This document shows positions 23,706-32,716 of a DNA stretch of 64,000 nucleotides, piece after piece. The notes under the pieces were generated by a model. The model did not search any database. It was given only the letters and a program-made list of their open reading frames with translations, and was not told the origin of the DNA. The DNA is taken from contig NZ_JBELAU010000016.1 in assembly GCF_040253585.1 (NCBI RefSeq), forward strand, positions 1-64,000, given 5' to 3'. Every line of letters starts with the position of its first letter. Positions within the stretch are counted from its first letter, which is position 1. The DNA is from Emticicia sp040253585. GTDB taxonomy: Bacteria > Bacteroidota > Bacteroidia > Cytophagales > Spirosomataceae. A program made the position numbers and the translations under genes.

Positions 23706-24893
23706 ATGAAAACCTTAGACACTTACGATTTTTCGGGTAAAAAAGCCCTTATCAGAGTAGATTTTAACGTACCTCTTAATGACAAGTACGAAATTACAGA
23801 TGATACTCGTATCACTGCCACGATTCCGACAATCAAGAAAATCTTGAAAGATGGCGGTTCGTGTATCTTAATGTCGCACTTAGGTCGCCCGAAAGATGGC
23901 CCAACCGAAAAATACTCTCTCAAACACTTAGTAAACCCACTTTCAGTAATTTTGGGCTTACAAGTAAAATTTGCTGATGACTGTATCGGAGCATCGGCTT
24001 CCGAGCAAGCGGCTAACCTTCAAGCAGGTGAAGTGCTTTTACTCGAAAACCTTCGTTTTTATAAAGAAGAAGAAAAAGGAAATGTTGAGTTTGCCGAAAA
24101 ATTATCGAAACTTGGTAATGTTTGGGTAAATGATGCTTTCGGAACTGCCCATAGAGCTCACGCCTCTACCGCAATCATCGGTCAATTCTTTGAAGACCGT
24201 GTTTGTGGCTACGTAATGCAAGCCGAGGTAGATAACGCCGAAAAAATCTTAAACAACGCTGAGCGTCCGTTTACGGCTATTATGGGTGGTGCAAAAATCT
24301 CTGACAAAATCTTATTGATTGAGCGTTTATTAGATAAAGTTGATAACCTTATCATTGGTGGTGGTATGACTTATACTTTCACGAAAGCACAAGGTGGTTC
24401 AATCGGGAAATCACTTTTAGAGGCAGATAAAATGCCTTTGGCTTTAGAGCTTATTGAAAAAGCAAAAGCAAAAGGGGTTAATCTTATCATGCCACTTGAC
24501 AACGTTTGTGGCGATAAATTCTCAAACGATGCCAACCGAATCACGGTACCAACAGGAGAAATTACCGACGATTGGGAAGGATATGACATCGGCCCTGAAT
24601 CTGTGAAACTTTTCACTGAAACAGTTTTAAAATCAAAAACTATTCTTTGGAATGGCCCAATGGGCGTATTTGAATTCCCGAATTTTGCAGTTGGCACAAA
24701 CGCTATTGCTGAAGCAGTAGTTAAAGCAACGGAAGAAAACGGTGCTTTCTCGCTTATTGGTGGGGGCGATTCAGCTTCGGCTATCAACAATGCAGGTTTT
24801 GGCGACCGTGTTTCTTATGTTTCAACAGGTGGCGGTGCATTGCTCGAATATATGGAAGGTAAGACTTTGCCAGGTGTTGCTGCTCTTGCGTAA
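23706..24893 (+). CDS. pgk: phosphoglycerate kinase
   Basis: Interconverts 1,3-bisphosphoglycerate plus ADP and 3-phosphoglycerate plus ATP in glycolysis. The 395-residue protein has full family length: KKALIRVDFNVPLND (substrate Arg/Asp/Asn), LMSHLGRPK, LLENLRFYKEEEKG, FGTAHRAHAS, GGAKISDKILLIERLLD, GPMGVFEF and the nucleotide motif GGGDSASAIN with STGGGALLEYMEG. It is a single gene with a strong terminator downstream. Confidence 0.98.
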   Translation: MKTLDTYDFSGKKALIRVDFNVPLNDKYEITDDTRITATIPTIKKILKDGGSCILMSHLGRPKDGPTEKYSLKHLVNPLSVILGLQVKFADDCIGASASEQAANLQAGEVLLLENLRFYKEEEKGNVEFAEKLSKLGNVWVNDAFGTAHRAHASTAIIGQFFEDRVCGYVMQAEVDNAEKILNNAERPFTAIMGGAKISDKILLIERLLDKVDNLIIGGGMTYTFTKAQGGSIGKSLLEADKMPLALELIEKAKAKGVNLIMPLDNVCGDKFSNDANRITVPTGEITDDWEGYDIGPESVKLFTETVLKSKTILWNGPMGVFEFPNFAVGTNAIAEAVVKATEENGAFSLIGGGDSASAINNAGFGDRVSYVSTGGGALLEYMEGKTLPGVAALA

Positions 24894-24904
24894 ATCGAAT
24901 ATTC

Positions 24905-24926
24905 GTAGAGGCGAAGTCGTCTCTAC
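24905..24926. repeat. GTAGAGGCG / CGTCTCTAC hairpin after pgk
   Basis: A 9-bp stem with one G-U pair and a 4-base loop, directly after the pgk stop and before the terminator. This resembles a small dispersed palindrome; no role is apparent. Confidence 0.5.
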
Positions 24927-24935
24927 ATCGAAATA

Positions 24936-24965
24936 AAAAATCCCCGTTCGAGAACGGGGATTTTT
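24936..24965 (+). terminator. terminator of pgk
   Basis: A 14-bp perfect stem (AAAAATCCCCGTTC with GAACGGGGATTTTT) with a 2-base loop, followed by more T residues. It may act on both strands, since the 38-codon minus-strand gene ends at 25003. Confidence 0.92.
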
Positions 24966-25002
24966 GTTTATAGTTATTAGATAAGGAAATAAAATCGGGA
25001 TT

Positions 25003-25119
25003 TTACCAAAGTTTAACATTAGTAAAATACATACCAATAGCAACTGCTATGGTTAGACCGCTGATTAATAAAACTTCAGCGTACTTCATTTGGGATTCAG
25101 ATTTAGCTGCTCTGTTCAT
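25003..25119 (-). CDS. 38-residue single-pass membrane protein
   Basis: The minus strand from ATG at 25119 to TAA at 25003 encodes MNRAAKSESQMKYAEVLLIS and then a hydrophobic helix (about residues 14-32) ending in TNVKLW. A polar N-terminus, one clean membrane segment and a short tail form a coherent small protein, and no other gene claims this 570-base gap. A terminator on its 3' side (24936-24965) can serve it. I recognise no family; conservation would be the proof. Confidence 0.55.
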   Translation of the reverse strand: MNRAAKSESQMKYAEVLLISGLTIAVAIGMYFTNVKLW

Positions 25120-25326
25120 GGCAAATTAATTTAGTTTATATGGAGTTTTTATTTGGACACAATTCGATACTAAAGCCACAAAATACCTTACATTTAAACT
25201 GCTATCTACCTCTTATAAACGAATATAATCAAAAAAGATTTCTTCATCAAGATAAATTTATTTAACGGTAATTGTTATTTTCAAAAAACATAATACATTT
25301 TATACCCTCATTTGTATTTCAAGTAG

Positions 25327-25334
25327 TATCTTTG
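25327..25334 (+). promoter_or_regulatory. candidate -7 box upstream of the carboxynorspermidine dehydrogenase gene
   Basis: TATCTTTG fits TAnnTTTG, 128 bases before the start at 25462. The leader would be about 120 bases. Confidence 0.4.
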
Positions 25335-25461
25335 CAAGACTTTGTGCAATCTAAATACTTATCGTAAACTTTTGTTTCATAGCATTTTTGAGACACAAAG
25401 ACGAATCAAATTCATCAAAAAATCAGGGAAATCTGATAAATCAGTTTAATCAGAGTCAAGA

Positions 25462-26673
25462 ATGTCAAAAGTTATTATCATTGGTGCCGGTGGAGTCGGC
25501 AGTGTTGTCGCTCACAAATGTGCGATGAACTCCCAAGTATTTACCGAAATCATGTTGGCAAGTCGCACAAAATCAAAATGCGATAAAATTGCAACTGATA
25601 TTGAGGAAATGCACGGTGTAAAAATCCAAACGGCACAAGTTGATGCCGATAACGTACCAGAATTGGTTGCTTTAATCAAAAGTTTCCAACCCAAAATGGT
25701 CATCAATGTAGCCCTTCCATACCAAGACCTAACCATCATGGATGCTTGTTTGGAAACTGGCGTACACTACCTCGATACAGCAAACTACGAGCCAAAAGAC
25801 GTAGCTAAATTTGAATATAGCTGGCAATGGGCTTACCAAGACCGATTCAAAGAAGCTGGCCTGATGGCTCTTTTAGGTTGTGGTTTCGACCCGGGCGTAA
25901 CACAAGTTTATTGTGCTTATGCAAATAAACACCAATTTGATGAAATGCACTACCTCGACATCATCGACTGTAATGCTGGAAACCATGGAAAAGCATTTGC
26001 CACAAACTTCAACCCCGAAATCAACATCCGTGAGATTACTCAAAACGGACGTTATTGGGAAAACGGTGAATGGGTAGAAATTCCACCAATGTCGATTCAT
26101 AAAGCCATTGATTACCCAGGAATCGGTCCGAAAGAATCTTATGTTTTATACCACGAAGAACTCGAATCTTTGGTAAAAAACTTCCCAACATTGAAACGTG
26201 CCAGATTCTGGATGACTTTCGGGCAAGCCTATCTGACTCACCTCGAAGTACTTCAAAATGTAGGTATGACTCGCATTGACCCTGTGAAATTCAATGGCAT
26301 GGACATCGTTCCTTTAGAATTTTTGAAGGCCGTATTGCCAGCTCCTGATACTTTAGGAGAAAACTACACAGGTCAGACTTCAATTGGTTGCCAAATCAAA
26401 GGTATCGAAGATGGAAAAGACAAAACTTACTACGTTTGGAACAACTGTGACCACGCAGAATGCTATAAAGAAGTAAAAGCCCAAGCAGTATCATATACAA
26501 CTGGCGTACCAGCCATGATTGGAGCAATGTTGATGCTCACTAACCCAGAATGGCAAAAAGCGGGTGTTTGGAACTGCGAAGAGCTAAACCCAGACCCATT
26601 CATGGATTTGCTCAATACGCAAGGTTTGCCGTGGCACGAGCAAATAAACGGAGTTTTACCTCACGAATATTGA
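25462..26673 (+). CDS. carboxynorspermidine/saccharopine dehydrogenase family enzyme
   Basis: A 403-residue protein with an N-terminal NAD(P)-binding Rossmann fold (KVIIIGAGGVGSVVAHKCA) and the family's central region (VINVALPYQDLTIMDACLETGVHYLDTANYE; LLGCGFDPGVTQVYCAYA). Single-domain members of this length in Bacteroidota are carboxynorspermidine (carboxyspermidine) dehydrogenases, which condense aspartate semialdehyde with a diamine in the alternative spermidine pathway. The decarboxylase partner is not in the window. The distinction from saccharopine dehydrogenase rests on overall resemblance. Confidence 0.88.
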   Translation: MSKVIIIGAGGVGSVVAHKCAMNSQVFTEIMLASRTKSKCDKIATDIEEMHGVKIQTAQVDADNVPELVALIKSFQPKMVINVALPYQDLTIMDACLETGVHYLDTANYEPKDVAKFEYSWQWAYQDRFKEAGLMALLGCGFDPGVTQVYCAYANKHQFDEMHYLDIIDCNAGNHGKAFATNFNPEINIREITQNGRYWENGEWVEIPPMSIHKAIDYPGIGPKESYVLYHEELESLVKNFPTLKRARFWMTFGQAYLTHLEVLQNVGMTRIDPVKFNGMDIVPLEFLKAVLPAPDTLGENYTGQTSIGCQIKGIEDGKDKTYYVWNNCDHAECYKEVKAQAVSYTTGVPAMIGAMLMLTNPEWQKAGVWNCEELNPDPFMDLLNTQGLPWHEQINGVLPHEY

Positions 26674-26830
26674 TTCTTGAGACTATTGTCCACCTACGAA
26701 AGTCGATAGAAATTCATGAATATTCTTATATATTTAAATCCTGCCACACAAAATGGCAGGATTTTTTCGTTTTTGTGGAACGAATATTATGTTCGCTTAC
26801 TATATTTACGAAAGAAATAAACCTAAACTT

Positions 26831-27601
26831 ATGAAAAAAGCACTTTTATTGATTACACTTATTTCAAACATAGCTTTCGGGCAAGAAAAGAAAGAAGAAC
26901 AAAAAAAAGTTGCTGACCTCAAAGACGACCCATCGGTTCAGGCAGCAATGATATACAATTCCTTACAACGAAACGAAGAGATTGGTGGTGGAACTGGGGC
27001 CGTAAGAACTTACGACCTTCGCTACGAAGGAATGCAAGGAACACCCTATTTTATTGATGAATGGCTCTCAGGGAAATTAGTTTTTACGAATGGCGATGCA
27101 GGGAAAAAGAGCCATTTGCTAAAGTACAATACCCAAACCAAAGAGTTATTAATGAAGCGTCCGCAGGGTGATTCAATCATTATATTTCCGAATCAAATTA
27201 CAGCATTTACAATTATTGATGCCAGTAAAAATGTAAGCTATCCATTCGTAAAAGTGGAAAATCTCAAAGCCGATGGCGGTACTGTACCTGTTTGCTTTTT
27301 GATGGTTTTATATAAGAATAAATCTTCTTTGCTAAAATATGTAAGTAAGAATGTCCTAAAAGCTAACTATCAAGGCGGTTACAGTGCCGACCGTCGCTAT
27401 GACTCTTATGTCGATAATTCTCAATATTTTATTCGCAAGTCCGACAACTCACTCGTAAAGGTTAAAGTCAAGAAAAGCTCAGTTTTAGACGCCTTAGAAG
27501 ATAAAAAAGCAGAAATAGAGGCCTATATCAAAAAAGAAAATCTTTCTTTCAAAAACGATTTTGATATAGCTAAGGTTTTGTCTTATTATGATGGTCTATA
27601 A
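26831..27601 (+). CDS. exported protein of unknown function, 256 aa
   Basis: The start is the ATG at 26831, which begins a signal peptide (MKKALLLITLISNIAFGQ, cleavage after FG). The in-frame region further left reads through an AT-rich spacer and is not plausible. The mature protein has a lysine/glutamate-rich linker and then a beta-rich domain (GTPYFIDEWLSGKLVF; LLKYNTQTKELLMKRPQGDS) reminiscent of small periplasmic proteins without known function. No motif suggests catalysis. Confidence 0.7.
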   Translation: MKKALLLITLISNIAFGQEKKEEQKKVADLKDDPSVQAAMIYNSLQRNEEIGGGTGAVRTYDLRYEGMQGTPYFIDEWLSGKLVFTNGDAGKKSHLLKYNTQTKELLMKRPQGDSIIIFPNQITAFTIIDASKNVSYPFVKVENLKADGGTVPVCFLMVLYKNKSSLLKYVSKNVLKANYQGGYSADRRYDSYVDNSQYFIRKSDNSLVKVKVKKSSVLDALEDKKAEIEAYIKKENLSFKNDFDIAKVLSYYDGL

Positions 27602-27753
27602 GATTGTTTAATCTTTATAAGTGTGGACTTGAAAGAATTGACAACTGCTTCATTTACAGTTGAAGTAAGTAGAAACAATAAAGCTATAAGAGAAAGATAA
27701 AACTTTTTATTATTTGGTTAGTTTAATTGAAACCAGCCAATTAATAAAAAAAT

Positions 27754-27939
27754 ATGCCCAGACGCACTTCAATTAATGACATTCAAGAAATTACGGATTT
27801 GAATAATTTGGAGCGAATCGTGCAAGACAAACGCAACGATAAACGAGCAGATGCCAAGAAAAACAGACGTAATCGGCACTACACCAAAGTTTTAATAAAG
27901 TATCAGCTTAAAGATGGCCTAACGATTGATGAAGCATAA
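27754..27939 (+). CDS. small basic protein, 61 aa
   Basis: A highly charged, mostly helical protein (NLERIVQDKRNDKRADAKKN followed by RRNRHYTKVLIKYQL). There is no membrane segment. Its density of Lys and Arg would allow nucleic-acid binding. It lies alone between an exported protein and a convergent symporter gene. Family not recognised; length and clean start/stop make it plausible. Confidence 0.5.
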   Translation: MPRRTSINDIQEITDLNNLERIVQDKRNDKRADAKKNRRNRHYTKVLIKYQLKDGLTIDEA

Positions 27940-27942
27940 AAA

Positions 27943-27977
27943 ATGGTACTTCTGAGCTAAATTCTCAAAAGTACCAT
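27943..27977 (-). terminator. terminator of the SSS symporter gene
   Basis: ATGGTACTT pairs with AAGTACCAT, with an inner TGAG/CTCA stem. On the minus strand it is followed by six T residues, 19 bases after the symporter stop. Confidence 0.75.
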
Positions 27978-27995
27978 CTATAAAAACTTTTCTTT

Positions 27996-29651
27996 TTACC
28001 AAAAAATCGTATAAATAATCGTAAAGATTGCCACTACAACTACCGCTCCGATAGCGAAAGTTCTATCAACTTTAAACCATTCTTTCTTCACTTCAAAAGC
28101 ATTTTCTTGGTCTTTACCTTTTCCTTCAATTAAGCTGATGGTTGCGTGAACCAAACAACAAATCCAAAATACGACACCCATACGATTTAAGAATGGGAAT
28201 TCGGGATAAAGGTTTTCGATAACTGCCGAAAGTGCAATACTCAAAATTGCAGCTGTTAAAGCTCCGTTGGCAGTGGCTTTTTTCCAGAAGAAACCAAGTA
28301 AGAAAATACACAAAATACCAGGTGAAATATAACCCGTATAAACTTGAATGTATTCAAACGCTTGTCCGAAATTAGCCAACAACGGACTCACAATCAGAGC
28401 AATTATAAATGCAACAACGATTGCCACTCGACCCGTCCAAACGGTTTGTTTTTCAGTAAGATTTTTATTGAAAAATTTCGCATGAATATCCAATACATAA
28501 ATTGTAGAAATACTATTGGCTTTTCCTGCTAATGAAGCTACAATTGCAGCAGTAAGAGCAGCAAAAGCTAAGCCTTTCAAACCAACTGGCAATAAATTTA
28601 ACAAAACTGGATAAGCATTATCGGGTTTCACAACGCCATTGCTCGTAATTCCATTTACAATTGAAGCATCAGCATTTTCTTGAAAAATTACATAAGCCGC
28701 CAAACCTGGCAAAACTACAATAAATGGCATCAACATTTTCATAAATGCGGCAAACAAAACTCCATTACGAGCCGTAGAAATATCTGCACCCAACGCACGT
28801 TGAGTCATGTATTGATTACAACCAAAATAGTTAAGGTTATTTACCCATTGCCCACCAATAATAAACATCATAATACCTGGCAATTGCTTGTAGGCATCAA
28901 TAAAACCACCTTTTCCGTCGTGTACTTGATACTGATTAGGTTTGAAAATCATGTGTAAATGACTATCAGCTTTGTCGGCAATTAGATTTAGACCTTCAAA
29001 AACACCCGCTCCTGTTCCTACTTTGTTTGAAAGTAAATCAAGGGCTAAATAGGTAGTTGCTAATCCTCCAAAAATCAAGCAAACAACCTGAATAACATCA
29101 GTATAGCCAATTACTTTCATACCTCCGAGGGTAATAATTACTGCAAAAACCGTCAAGAAAATAGCACAGGTCATAAAGCTAAAACCTGTCATTTTTTCCA
29201 AGCTCAAACCTCCGAGATAAATAATTGAAGTAAGATTGACGAAAATATAGAGAAAAAGCCAAAAAACTGCCATAATTGTTGCCAGTCGCTTATCATAGCG
29301 TTTGGCGAGAAACTGTGGCATCGTAAAAATCTTATTGTTGAGGTACATCGGCAGAAAATAAACCGCCACAATGATTAGTGAAACGCCACCCAAAAGTTCG
29401 TAAACCGAAATGGCAATACCGAGCTGAAAAGCCTGCCCACTCATACCAATAAATTGTTCGGCCGAGATATTTGAGGCAATGATTGAAGCACCAATTGCCC
29501 ACCAAGTTAGCGAGCCTTCGGCCAAAAAGAAGTCTTTGCTATCGGCAGATTGCTTGCCCTTGTTTTTGTAAATCCAATAGCCGTAAGAAGATACGATAAC
29601 GAAATAGATGAAAAAAATGGCGTAGTCGAGCGTTTCGAGTCCAAGTGTCAT
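27996..29651 (-). CDS. sodium:solute symporter, SGLT type
   Basis: A 551-residue protein with about 14 membrane segments of the SSS family. The N-terminal DYAIFFIYFVIVSSYGYWIY, the SLTWWAIGASIIASNISAEQFIGMSG Na+-site region and AALTAAIVASLAGKANSIST (matching the second Na+-site helix of vSGLT) point to sugar transport rather than proline or pantothenate. The inserted loop at residues about 240-265 is typical of SGLT members. It takes up a sugar with Na+; the substrate is unspecified. A candidate promoter (TATCTTTG, minus strand, 29887-29880) lies upstream. Confidence 0.92.
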   Translation of the reverse strand: MTLGLETLDYAIFFIYFVIVSSYGYWIYKNKGKQSADSKDFFLAEGSLTWWAIGASIIASNISAEQFIGMSGQAFQLGIAISVYELLGGVSLIIVAVYFLPMYLNNKIFTMPQFLAKRYDKRLATIMAVFWLFLYIFVNLTSIIYLGGLSLEKMTGFSFMTCAIFLTVFAVIITLGGMKVIGYTDVIQVVCLIFGGLATTYLALDLLSNKVGTGAGVFEGLNLIADKADSHLHMIFKPNQYQVHDGKGGFIDAYKQLPGIMMFIIGGQWVNNLNYFGCNQYMTQRALGADISTARNGVLFAAFMKMLMPFIVVLPGLAAYVIFQENADASIVNGITSNGVVKPDNAYPVLLNLLPVGLKGLAFAALTAAIVASLAGKANSISTIYVLDIHAKFFNKNLTEKQTVWTGRVAIVVAFIIALIVSPLLANFGQAFEYIQVYTGYISPGILCIFLLGFFWKKATANGALTAAILSIALSAVIENLYPEFPFLNRMGVVFWICCLVHATISLIEGKGKDQENAFEVKKEWFKVDRTFAIGAVVVVAIFTIIYTIFW

Positions 29652-30178
29652 TAGTAAATTTATTAGGGTTAATTATGAGTCGTGAATATATCAATAAATT
29701 CTATAAATCGTTATATTTTGAATATCAATTCATCATTTTTCAATAAAATAGTACAATAATTAGAATTACATTTGAAATTAAGAATGAAACCTATGTATGA
29801 ATTGATAGTTTCACCGCAACAATATTGTGTCAAATTTACACATTTATATTTCAAAAAAATGGATTTTTTAAATCCGCATCAAAGATATTAGCAGAATTTG
29901 AAAATAAACAATAAAATCACAAAAAAATAATATTCTATTTCCCTGCTTATTAGTCAATAAATTTCGTTAACAATTCTACAAATTGCTTAATCTTTTGTTT
30001 TTATGTGAGTATTTTTCCAGAATAATAACAATTATGAGGGTTCCAGTAATACGTTATAAATAGCCAAAAACAAAATAACTTTATGCAAAATAAGAGCTTC
30101 GCAGAGTTCTAAACCTTTGCTAATCACGAATTTTTCGTAAATTCGAGCAGATTTTAGATACTCCCAAAAAACCTTCCG
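29652..30178. other. intergenic region, 527 bases, between divergent genes
   Basis: AT-rich spacer between the minus-strand symporter and the plus-strand SNF2 gene. No open reading frame that looks coding was found. On the minus strand a TATCTTTG at 29887-29880 has a TTG 21 bases upstream (29911-29909), fitting the Bacteroidota promoter spacing. CACGAATTTTTCGTAAATTCGAG (about 30126-30148) contains short inverted AATTTTTCG/CGTAAATT elements. No promoter of the SNF2 gene could be fixed. Confidence 0.4.
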
Positions 30179-32680
30179 ATGGCAACTCATAAAGTTTCAA
30201 AAAGCAAATCTGCCAAGAAAAAAAAGGTAGAAACGCCCAAGAAAATCCCTTATTATAGAAAGCCCGACAATTTGACCCTCGACCAATGGCAAATTGCACT
30301 CAGAAAACAGTTCGGACAGGATAATGAATTTTTGATTACGAATATCGGCCCCGAAAAAATATTTTCTGACTTTCAGGTCACGAATAGCGTCACCAATAAT
30401 TCGTATAAAGTTGCCATCAGAAGTGCCGACGATACCCATAATTTTTGTGAATGTCTCGACTTTAAAACCAATCGTTTGGGCGTTTGTAAGCACATCAGTG
30501 CCACACTGCATTATTTGAGCAATGTTCACGGTTCAAAAAAAGCCTTTAAAGATGGCGTTTTTCAGCCACATTATAGTTCGGTTTACTTAGATTATCTGAA
30601 TGGGAAACAAATAAAAATCAGAATTGGCGATGAAAACCGTGAAGCATATCTTAGTTTAGCAAAAACCTATTTCGATGAAAATTACATCTTAAAACCTGAA
30701 TCTTTCGCAGTTTTTGAGGTTTTTCTGGAGGAAGCCAAGAAAATAAGTAAGAGTTTTAGGTGCTACTCCGATGCTCTTGATTTTGTGATTGGCGAAAGAG
30801 ACAAAATCCGTCGCCGAGATTTCTTTTTAGGTCTTATCCCAAAAGCAGAAAACGACCCAACATTTAGTGGTTTAGTAAAAACAGAGCTTTTTCCGTATCA
30901 GAAAAAAGGCGTTTTGTTTGCCGCAATTGCGGGCCGTAGCCTCATTGCCGATGAAATGGGACTCGGGAAAACCCTCCAAGCCATTGCTACCGCTGAGTTA
31001 TATAAAAAAGAATTGGGCATCAATCGGGTACTAATTGTTTGTCCGACTTCCTTAAAATACCAATGGAAATCAGAGATTGAAAAATTTACCGACTCCAGTG
31101 TTCATGTAATTGAAGGCACGCTCACTAAACGCACGGCACAGTACCAATACGTTGATGCTTTTTATGTGATTGTGAGCTACCACACCATCACGCAAGACCT
31201 CGATTTGCTCAATAAAATGGAGGCCGATATGGTAATTTTGGACGAAGCCCAACGTATAAAAAACTGGAAAACGAAGGTTTCGCAACAAATCAAAAAACTC
31301 ATTACGCCCTACGCTATCATACTTACGGGTACGCCGCTCGAAAACAAACTCGAAGAACTTTATTCGATTACGCAACTCATTGATGTTTTCCGTTTGGGAC
31401 CTGTTTATCGTTTCTTGAATCAATATCAAATCACTGACGATTCGGGAAAAGTAGTAGGATACAAAAACCTCAACGAAATCTCAAAATTGTTGTCGGATAT
31501 TCTTATCAGACGTACTAAAAAAGAGGTTTTATCGCAATTACCGAAGCGAATGGATAAAAATTTGTTTGTGCCAATGACACAAGAACAAATGGATATTCAC
31601 AACGGTTTAGGCGATAATGTAGCAAAATTAGTGAGTAAATGGCGTAAATTTGGCTTTTTGAACGAAACAGACCGACGACGTTTATTGCTATCGTTAAGCC
31701 AAATGCGAATGGTTTGTGATAGCACGTACATTCTCGACCAAAAGACTCGACACGATACTAAGATTGAAGAAGTAATGAATATTTTGGACGAGTTTTTTGA
31801 AAATTCGGACGAAAAAGTGGTTATTTTCAGTCAATGGGAACGCATGACGAGGCTCGTGGCTCAAGAATTGACCGAACGAGGCATTAAGTTTGAAAACCTT
31901 CACGGAGGCATTGAGAGTGTGAAGCGAAAAGATTTGCTTGATAATTTTAAAAACGACCCCGACAGCCGAGTTTTCTTATCGACCGATGCAGGCGGAGTAG
32001 GTTTGAATCTGCAATCAGCTTCGTTGCTGATAAATTTAGATATTCCGTGGAATCCAGCGATTTTAGAGCAACGCATCGCCCGCATTTACCGACTTGGACA
32101 AGAACGAAATGTATCAATCATTAATCTGGTTTCGACGGGAACGATTGAGCATAAAATGCTTGATGTGCTGAAATTTAAAGGTGCAATGGCCGAAGGCGTA
32201 CTTGATGGAGGCGAAGATACGATTTTCTTGGGCGAAGATAAATTCAAGCAGTTTATGAGTTCGGTTGAAAACCTGACCGATGCTCCGCAAGACGAAAATA
32301 CCATCATTGATGCCACCGAAGAACACGAAGCAGAAGAACAGAATTTTACCAATAATGCAGAAAAATCGCTGATTGAGCTGCCAGAAAATGTCACCACTTT
32401 CTTAGGTGATGATGATGTACAGGAAACAACGCCAAACGCTGATGAAGAGCAGGCAGAAAGTAGTCCAAGCGAAGAATTGATAAAAAATGGCGTTCAATTT
32501 TTCACACAATTAACCCAAACCTTAAAAAATCCCGAAGAAAGCAAGGCTCTACTCGAACACCTTATTTATAGAGATGAGTCAGGAAAAGTATTCTTGAAAA
32601 TCCCTGTTGAAAATGAAGCAGTTATAGTTGAGGCTTTACAAAGTTTGAGTACTATATTTGGGGCCATTTTGAAATCATGA
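30179..32680 (+). CDS. SWIM-domain SNF2-family helicase/ATPase
   Basis: An 833-residue protein. An N-terminal SWIM zinc motif (CECLDFKTNRLGVCKH; Cys90, Cys92, Cys103, His105) is followed by an SNF2 ATPase core: motif I ADEMGLGKT (258-265), DEAQ (355-358), TGTPLENKLEEL, the C-terminal helicase lobe STDAGGVGLNLQSA and motif VI QRIARIYRLGQ. The C-terminal 150 residues are acidic and low-complexity. Such proteins move along DNA and remodel protein-DNA complexes, as in RapA-like relatives. It is an isolated gene; no methylase or nuclease neighbour suggests a defence island. Confidence 0.93.
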   Translation: MATHKVSKSKSAKKKKVETPKKIPYYRKPDNLTLDQWQIALRKQFGQDNEFLITNIGPEKIFSDFQVTNSVTNNSYKVAIRSADDTHNFCECLDFKTNRLGVCKHISATLHYLSNVHGSKKAFKDGVFQPHYSSVYLDYLNGKQIKIRIGDENREAYLSLAKTYFDENYILKPESFAVFEVFLEEAKKISKSFRCYSDALDFVIGERDKIRRRDFFLGLIPKAENDPTFSGLVKTELFPYQKKGVLFAAIAGRSLIADEMGLGKTLQAIATAELYKKELGINRVLIVCPTSLKYQWKSEIEKFTDSSVHVIEGTLTKRTAQYQYVDAFYVIVSYHTITQDLDLLNKMEADMVILDEAQRIKNWKTKVSQQIKKLITPYAIILTGTPLENKLEELYSITQLIDVFRLGPVYRFLNQYQITDDSGKVVGYKNLNEISKLLSDILIRRTKKEVLSQLPKRMDKNLFVPMTQEQMDIHNGLGDNVAKLVSKWRKFGFLNETDRRRLLLSLSQMRMVCDSTYILDQKTRHDTKIEEVMNILDEFFENSDEKVVIFSQWERMTRLVAQELTERGIKFENLHGGIESVKRKDLLDNFKNDPDSRVFLSTDAGGVGLNLQSASLLINLDIPWNPAILEQRIARIYRLGQERNVSIINLVSTGTIEHKMLDVLKFKGAMAEGVLDGGEDTIFLGEDKFKQFMSSVENLTDAPQDENTIIDATEEHEAEEQNFTNNAEKSLIELPENVTTFLGDDDVQETTPNADEEQAESSPSEELIKNGVQFFTQLTQTLKNPEESKALLEHLIYRDESGKVFLKIPVENEAVIVEALQSLSTIFGAILKS

Positions 32681-32716
32681 TCACTTTGTGCTTAAAATTA
32701 TACACTAACCTAATCA

